Below are positions 33,866 to 38,146 of a stretch of DNA of 38,146 bases, piece by piece (position 1 is the stretch's first letter; each line of letters begins with the position of its first letter). The stretch spans positions 1 through 38,146 of the forward strand of contig CAMDBF010000007.1 in assembly GCA_945889175.1 (NCBI GenBank), read 5' to 3'. A program made the position numbers and the translations under genes. The DNA comes from Rickettsia typhi (GTDB lineage Bacteria; Pseudomonadota; Alphaproteobacteria; Rickettsiales; Deianiraeaceae). Under the pieces are notes generated by a model that made no database searches, was not told the origin of the DNA, and saw only the letters and a list, made by a program, of their open reading frames with translations.

Positions 33866-35269
33866 TTATGAATGTATTTGAGCCTTGTCGACGGCCATGC
33901 AGGCCTCTTTAATTGCCTCGTTTAGTGTTGGGTGAGCGTGGCAGGTTCTTGCTACATCCTCAGCTGAACCACTAAACTCCATTGCAACACAAATTTCGTG
34001 AATAATATCACCAGCCGATCTTCCTATTATATGGGTGCCAAGAATCTTGTCCGTTTTTTTGCAAGCAAGAACTTTTACAAATCCAGCAGAATCGTTAATT
34101 GCCTTAGCTCTTGAGTTTGCCATAAAGCTAAACTTGCCAACCTTATACTCAATACCAAGGGCTTTGAGTTCTTCTTCCGTTTTGCCAACACATGCAACCT
34201 CGGGATGTGTGTATATTACCCCAGGAATCACATCGTAATTAACATGGCCGTACTTGCCAGCAAGAGTTTCGGCAACTGCAACGCCTTCCTCCTCTGCTTT
34301 ATGAGCAAGCATTTGCCCTACAACAACATCACCAATAGCATAAATGTTGTCTACACTTGTTTTTAAGTGTTTGTCGGTTAAGATGAAGCCTCTTTCATTT
34401 TTTTTAACCCCTATTGATTCAAGATTTAAACCATTAGTATTTGGTTTTCTACCTATTGCAATAAGCACTACATCGGCTTTTAGCTCTTCTTTTTTAGCAT
34501 CGCTAACGCCTTCAACTTCAACGGTTGCAGATGTTTTACCTTTTTTTACTGAGAGTACCTTTGTCGACATTCTAAAAATAATTCCCTGTTCCTCAAGAAT
34601 CTTTTTAAAAGCCTTGCCAAGTTCAGCATCGAGAGACGGGGTGATTTTGTCTAAAAATTCAACAACTTCAACTTCTGAGCCAAGTCTTTTGTAAACTGAG
34701 CCTAGCTCCAATCCTATAACCCCAGCACCAATTACAATTAATTTTTTAGGAACCGTTTTTAAATTAAGTGCTCCCGTTGAAGATATTACAATTTCTTCGT
34801 CAATTTCTGCCGATGGCAAATGTGTAACCTCTGAGCCTGTGGCAATAACAAAGTTTTTTGCAGTAATGGTGTTTATAGAACCATCTTCTAGCGTAATATT
34901 AATAGTGTTTTTATTTGTAAAGCTTGCAAGACCTGTCAATTTTTCAACCTTGTTTTTTTTAAGCAGCCCATCAATACCCTTTGCAAGGGTTTCGATAGTT
35001 GTAGACTTTTGCTTCATCATGGCAGTAAAGTCAGGCTTTACTTCGCCGTGCAAAATGCCGTCGCTAATTAAATGCTTTGCAGCATCGTATTTATGAGTTA
35101 ATTCTAACAATGTTTTAGATGGAATACATCCAACATTAAGGCAGGTTCCGCCAAGAGTTTTTCTTTTATCAACACAAGCTGTTTTTAAGCCAAGCTGTCC
35201 AGCCTTGATTGCCCCAACATAACCACCCGGTCCACCGCCGATAAACACAACATCAAAATCAAAGGACAT
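33866..35269 (-). CDS. lpd: Dihydrolipoyl dehydrogenase
   Basis: Lpd (E3) reoxidises dihydrolipoamide in the pyruvate and 2-oxoglutarate dehydrogenase complexes, passing electrons to NAD through FAD and a disulfide. The 467-residue enzyme has the FAD-binding VVFIGGGPGGYVGAIKAGQLG, the redox disulfide C43/C48 in GGTCLNVGCIPSK, the NAD-binding IVIGAGVIGLELGSVYKRLG, the second FAD motif YAIGDVV, and the C-terminal AHPTLNEAIKEACM with the catalytic His-Glu pair (HPT..E). It is the first gene of the lpd, SemiSWEET, prs, holB run. The 128-base gap upstream should carry a promoter. No lipoate acyltransferase gene is in the window. Confidence 0.96.
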   Translation of the reverse strand: MSFDFDVVFIGGGPGGYVGAIKAGQLGLKTACVDKRKTLGGTCLNVGCIPSKTLLELTHKYDAAKHLISDGILHGEVKPDFTAMMKQKSTTIETLAKGIDGLLKKNKVEKLTGLASFTNKNTINITLEDGSINTITAKNFVIATGSEVTHLPSAEIDEEIVISSTGALNLKTVPKKLIVIGAGVIGLELGSVYKRLGSEVEVVEFLDKITPSLDAELGKAFKKILEEQGIIFRMSTKVLSVKKGKTSATVEVEGVSDAKKEELKADVVLIAIGRKPNTNGLNLESIGVKKNERGFILTDKHLKTSVDNIYAIGDVVVGQMLAHKAEEEGVAVAETLAGKYGHVNYDVIPGVIYTHPEVACVGKTEEELKALGIEYKVGKFSFMANSRAKAINDSAGFVKVLACKKTDKILGTHIIGRSAGDIIHEICVAMEFSGSAEDVARTCHAHPTLNEAIKEACMAVDKAQIHS

Positions 35270-35397
35270 TTTACGGAATATAACAAATTAAAATAAAAAC
35301 ATATCGCTTATCAAAAAAGCTATTTCATTTTATTTTACTTTTTGTAAAACACAAAACAATTTTAATATTTTTTCAAAATACTAAAATTACAGTGTAA

Positions 35398-36099
35398 TTA
35401 AGGGTATATTTTAAAATGTTTCCATTCGTTATTTTTTAACTCGTAGATTGTTCTATCGTGGAGTCTATGTCTTCCATTAATCCAAAATTCAAACCTAGTA
35501 GGTTTAATTAAAAAACCACCCCATTCTATGGGTCTTGCAATTGGTTTTTGCTCTATAATTTTATCGTTAAATTCATTTTGTAAAATATCAATTTCCTCTA
35601 CAGATTCAGGACTGATATCTAATTTAGACTTGTCAATCTCTAGTCCGTAGTTTAATGCCATTTTTGAGTATTCATCTAAGAGTCTATCACGGGACTCTAA
35701 GTAGCTAGATTGTTTTGACACGCAGGCACCGATTCTACTAGCAAAACTACGGGAAGCAAAATAAGCATCATTTTCTATTTGGTTAGTTTTAAATGCCTTG
35801 CCCTTAATTCTTATCTGTAGGTTTAATCTGTCCCAGTAAAAGCAGGCTGCAACGCTTTGATTAAGGCTTAAATCAATGCCTTTTGAGCTATTTTGATTTG
35901 TAAAAAATACAAAGCCATCTTCCTTAAATTCTTTTAGTAAAACAATTCTTAAATCTGGTTCGCCATTAGTATTACAGGTGCTTAATGTAAAGGCTGTATG
36001 GTCTTTTACAAGCTTAGAATTTTTGGCAAAATTAAACCAAGTGGCAAATTTGTCAAAAGGGTTTTGAGATTCTTTAATCAATTCATGATTCATTGCCAC
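35398..36099 (-). CDS. pdxH: Pyridoxamine 5'-phosphate oxidase
   Basis: PdxH oxidises pyridoxamine or pyridoxine 5'-phosphate to PLP using FMN and O2. The 233-residue protein has NPFDKFATWFNFAKNSKLVKDHTAFTLSTCNTNGEPDLRIVLLKEFKEDGFVFFTNQNSSKG (family m.laT....g.Ps.R.vllk.~~...~~f.Tn..S.Kg), RIKGKAF, SYFASR-type sequence (here DAYFASRSFASRIGACVSKQS), and WGGFLIKPTRFEFWINGRHRLHDR with the final W...I.P. It supplies PLP, the cofactor of IlvE in this window. It starts 8 bases after the ExoD-like stop. A start at MNHEL, two codons in, is equally possible. Compared with E. coli PdxH it is slightly longer in the middle. Confidence 0.92.
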   Translation of the reverse strand: MAMNHELIKESQNPFDKFATWFNFAKNSKLVKDHTAFTLSTCNTNGEPDLRIVLLKEFKEDGFVFFTNQNSSKGIDLSLNQSVAACFYWDRLNLQIRIKGKAFKTNQIENDAYFASRSFASRIGACVSKQSSYLESRDRLLDEYSKMALNYGLEIDKSKLDISPESVEEIDILQNEFNDKIIEQKPIARPIEWGGFLIKPTRFEFWINGRHRLHDRTIYELKNNEWKHFKIYP

Positions 36100-36107
36100 T
36101 TTTTATA

Positions 36108-36629
36108 TTAACCACCTAAATGAAGCCCAAAATAAGCCAAGGCTTTTAAAACCAACGCCTTGCCAAGTAAAACTAAAAATATGCAAAACATAATTGCAAA
36201 CAAGCCCCAAACTAACCCAAAGAATACAAATAGTCCATCTTCAAGTAACAAACCAAGGGATACTAGCACAATTGACATTCCTACTGCAAGATTAGTAAAT
36301 GGTATTGGTAACAGCAGTATTATTGACATAATTATTATATGTAAGCCAATAAACTTAAGTGCAGTTGGAGTAAAAAAGAATGACATACGCTTTTTAAATA
36401 TTTTGCTAAATTTAAAAAGAGAGAGGTGAAATGTATCAGTAATTTTTAATAACAGATTTTTTTTAATCGATACAGACAAAAGCCTTTTTGGTAACATAAG
36501 GTTTTTTTTGCCAAAAAGCAAATGCCCAGCAACAAGTATGCAAGGTATTGTACCAAGCACTGAAACACCGGGGGGTAATGGTATGGGAAAAATTGTTGGT
36601 AAGTTAAAAATCAAAATAAGTAAGTACAT
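36108..36629 (-). CDS. ExoD-like membrane protein; true N-terminus unclear
   Basis: ExoD family proteins are small inner-membrane proteins first linked to exopolysaccharide synthesis; their molecular role is not known. From the first available ATG (36629) there are 173 residues with about four hydrophobic segments and the family core FNLPTIFPIPLPPGVSVLGTIPCILVAGHLLFGKK (family lPnllP.P.PPG.S..lG.pL....qll.G...pWLP). The open frame continues upstream to a stop at 36885. The codons just before the ATG (HVLSVEEIIHIAGHKS) match the part before the core in other family members (lsl.elld..g.rg). So the conserved start lies upstream, where no ATG, GTG or TTG exists. Either a rare start codon is used or the 5' end has decayed. 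It is followed by pdxH after 8 bases. Confidence 0.65.
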   Translation of the reverse strand: MYLLILIFNLPTIFPIPLPPGVSVLGTIPCILVAGHLLFGKKNLMLPKRLLSVSIKKNLLLKITDTFHLSLFKFSKIFKKRMSFFFTPTALKFIGLHIIIMSIILLLPIPFTNLAVGMSIVLVSLGLLLEDGLFVFFGLVWGLFAIMFCIFLVLLGKALVLKALAYFGLHLGG

Positions 36630-36884
36630 CGACTTGTGGCCTGCTATATGAATTATCTCTTCAACGCTTAAAACATGAGATTTCTTGCGTCTTTTTGCAT
36701 GTCTTTTTAAAAGGTAAAAAAAGCCAAGGCTATCTCTAAAACTTTGAACAAAATGCTTGTGAACTTTTGATGATTTGGATGTAAAATTTGCTTTTACTTT
36801 GCTTACTGTAGCCCTAGCTACATCTGCCTTAACCTTAACTTTTGAAGGCTTAAAAAAAGAAAAAATTTTACTAAAAATAAAGTT

Positions 36885-37180
36885 CTAAATAACTAATAAA
36901 ATTTAAAATCAACATAGCTTGCATAATTGTAGTCAACAATATTTTACATCAGTGCAGAATATTATCAAGTATTATTTAGCGTCACATTATAAATTTATTT
37001 ATTTTTTTATTGACATATTCATTATCTTCTAAAATAATATATTCACAATCCAACTATATAAAATGTAAATAATTTTAAAACATTATAGAATATAAAGATT
37101 TTTATAATTTAGTGTATTTGATTGGTTTTTGCAATGAATAAAAAAAAATTCAATACGAAATTTACTACAAACAAAACAGA
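36885..37180. promoter_or_regulatory. Divergent region between the ExoD-like gene and lysR
   Basis: This 296-base AT-rich stretch separates two divergent genes and must hold their promoters. A perfect TTGACA (37010-37015, plus strand) is followed by AATAAT at 17 bases (37033-37038) or TAATAT at 19 bases, about 140 bases before lysR. LysR regulators commonly control a divergent neighbour through sites in such a region, so the ExoD-like gene is a candidate target. A 19-codon frame (37134-37193) overlaps the lysR start and could be a leader peptide or chance. I see no RNA gene. Confidence 0.35.
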
Positions 37181-37816
37181 ATGCAACAGCTAAAAGCATT
37201 TATAATGGTTGTTAAATACGATACAATCCATAAAGCAGCTGAGGTAATGGGGGTTGGTGTTAGCTCTGTTCTTAAGCAGGTAAGGTCTCTTGAAAAGCAT
37301 CTTGGAGTTGATTTATTTTGTAAAAACGGTAGATATGTAATGCTAACCGCAGAGGGAAAAACTTTTTACGAAGTTGCGGTTCCCGTGTATAATGCCACTG
37401 ACGACATCTTTAACATTTTTCACAAAAGCAATACCAAGACAACAAATAAGTTGAGTATTGCATCAAATCATGTAGGTATATCCTATATACTTCCAGACTA
37501 TATTAAGCGTTATAAGCTTTTATATCCAGAGGTTCATTTTTCAATCCACAACCTTTCAAAAAAGGAAACGGATGAGAGATTATCTAACAACAAAGTTGAT
37601 ATTGCAATTTATCCTGTAATACAGCAATCAGATGATTTTGATTTTATACCTGTAAGAACCCATCAACCAATTTTGCTTTTAAAAAACAACGATCCATTGT
37701 TAAAAGTTAAAAACAAAGACGAGATTAAAATGGAGGATGTAAAAGGAAGACATCTTGTAAGAATAGATCCTAAGTTAATTACCCTTAATAACTTTGAGCA
37801 GGTTATAAAACATTAA
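37181..37816 (+). CDS. LysR-family transcriptional regulator, C-terminally truncated
   Basis: The 211-residue product has an N-terminal winged helix-turn-helix: MQQLKAFIMVVKYDTIHKAAEVMGVGVSSVLKQVRSLEKHLGVDLFCKNGRYVMLTAEGKTFYE, the LysR pattern with KAAE.M and RSLEKHLGVDLF. It then has a linker helix and the first effector lobe (TNKLSIASNHVGISYILPDYIKRYKLLYPEVHFSIHNLSKKETDERLSNNKVDIAIYP). Family members have about 300 residues, and the second half of the effector domain is missing. The stop at 37814-37816 lies only about 30 bases before a GC-rich REP-like palindrome, so the truncation probably follows an insertion. DNA binding could persist, but normal ligand response is doubtful. The second lobe might continue beyond the window. 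Confidence 0.75.
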   Translation: MQQLKAFIMVVKYDTIHKAAEVMGVGVSSVLKQVRSLEKHLGVDLFCKNGRYVMLTAEGKTFYEVAVPVYNATDDIFNIFHKSNTKTTNKLSIASNHVGISYILPDYIKRYKLLYPEVHFSIHNLSKKETDERLSNNKVDIAIYPVIQQSDDFDFIPVRTHQPILLLKNNDPLLKVKNKDEIKMEDVKGRHLVRIDPKLITLNNFEQVIKH

Positions 37817-37845
37817 ACCTCTTCCTTAACCCCTACCATCTTAAA

Positions 37846-37877
37846 CCCCTCCCCTCTTAGGGGAGGCTGGGTGGGGT
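37846..37877 (+). repeat. REP-like palindrome, copy 1
   Basis: The core CCTCCCCT-CTT-AGGGGAGG (37848-37866) is a perfect 8-bp palindrome with a 3-base loop. It is followed by CTGGGTGGGG, and this GC-rich block stands out in AT-rich DNA. The same head-plus-tail module appears inverted at 38099-38128. Short palindrome plus tail units repeated in opposite directions are the hallmark of REP/BIME elements moved by RAYT transposases. It starts about 30 bases after the truncated lysR stop. Confidence 0.6.
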
Positions 37878-37960
37878 TTTGACAGAGCTTAAAAATAATA
37901 TTTCTACTTAATTACTTTTACTTTAATTTTTGGTTAAAAAAATATACCCTATCCTTATTA

Positions 37961-38024
37961 AACACACACGCCCGCTGCCCCCATTTGGTTAAAATAGCAG
38001 CTGGGGGGCGGGGGCGTGTGTGTT
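37961..38024. repeat. Long GC-rich inverted repeat inside the REP cluster
   Basis: AACACACACGCCC at 37961-37973 is matched by GGGCGTGTGTGTT at 38012-38024, a perfect 13-bp inverted repeat. G/C-rich inner arms (GCTGCCCCC against GGGGGGC) extend it imperfectly, and the loop is AT-rich. The flanks pair loosely too: CTTATTAAA on the left against AGTAAG/TTAAT on the right. The palindrome lies between the two REP-like modules. No protein-coding frame spans it. It could be a structured spacer, a recombination or replication-fork pause site, or part of the element's core. Confidence 0.6.
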
Positions 38025-38098
38025 AATTTTAGTAAGATAACTTTATGTTTTGCTATGGTTTTTAAGATTAATAGAATAAAAGAGGTTTAATAGATATT

Positions 38099-38128
38099 AC
38101 CCCACCCAACCTCCCCTAAGAGGGGAGG
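38099..38128 (-). repeat. REP-like palindrome, copy 2 (inverted)
   Basis: CCTCCCCT-AAG-AGGGGAGG (38110-38128), preceded by CCCCACCCAA, is the reverse complement of copy 1 with one mismatch in the tail (CCCCACCCAG). The inverted pair, 37846 to 38128, brackets the inner palindrome. AAGAGGTTTAAT (near 38080-38091) also repeats in inverted form ATTAAACCTCTT at the lysR stop (37812-37823). The window ends 18 bases later, so the element may continue. Confidence 0.6.
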
Positions 38129-38146
38129 TATTATGCAGGATGTCTA

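Noticed and set aside
34035-35096. Three long plus-strand frames opposite lpd
   Set aside because: They are antisense shadows of a well-conserved gene and have no family resemblance or start signals.
37134-37193. A 19-codon leader peptide overlapping the lysR start
   Set aside because: It is lysine-rich and follows from an A-run; there is no regulatory codon pattern or hairpin to support attenuation.
37846-38128. CRISPR array or tandem repeat
   Set aside because: There are only two copies of the module, in opposite orientation, with unequal content between them. That fits REP/BIME-like DNA rather than direct repeats with spacers.

Overview
The window is an AT-rich (about one-third GC by eye), gene-dense bacterial segment with short intergenic gaps and tight operons. 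The set of lptD, kdsD, gatC, acnA, lpd, a eukaryote-like IleRS C-terminus and Com1/DsbA-type thioredoxins points to an alphaproteobacterium of the Rickettsiales or a nearby host-associated line. The extra metabolism (ilvE, panB, pdxH, heptose synthesis, a metal RND pump) is richer than in classical Rickettsia, so a less reduced lineage such as Deianiraeaceae is possible. That placement is inference from gene content, not a phylogeny.

Layout. 1-7841 (+): a GT9 glycosyltransferase cut by the window edge, hddC, a DsbA-like thioredoxin, parA, kdsD, a lipoprotein and lptD, mostly cell-envelope genes. 7947-9482 (+): metG. 9485-9808: a decayed IS1595-type transposase end, followed by an orphan AAA ATPase with defence-type motifs (9839-11230) and then hddA. 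12477-16520 (-): a second ParA-like ATPase, infC, ilvE and a TolC/CzcC-like protein. 16754-18326 (+): ppa and tsaD. 18393-24588 (-): an SRP RNA with its own promoter, gatC, an outer-membrane barrel, a small unknown gene, xseA, acnA and panB. 24840-31369 (+): a free-standing C-terminal half of IleRS, a CzcA-type RND pump, rodA, and a TusA-HemW fusion. 31409-36629 (-): an ExoD-like membrane protein, pdxH, lpd, a SemiSWEET-like membrane protein, prs and holB. 37181-37816 (+): a LysR regulator truncated at a cluster of GC-rich palindromes that fills the end of the window.

How the genes fit together. HddA and HddC would make GDP-D-glycero-D-manno-heptose. KdsD feeds Kdo synthesis, the GT9 enzyme could transfer heptose, and LptD inserts LPS into the outer membrane. 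CzcA and the CzcC-like protein are two parts of a three-part metal efflux pump whose adaptor is not in the window.

The most unusual items are the split IleRS, the TusA-HemW fusion, the AAA ATPase beside an IS remnant, the ExoD-like frame with no ordinary start codon where its homology begins, and the REP-like palindrome cluster after the truncated LysR gene.
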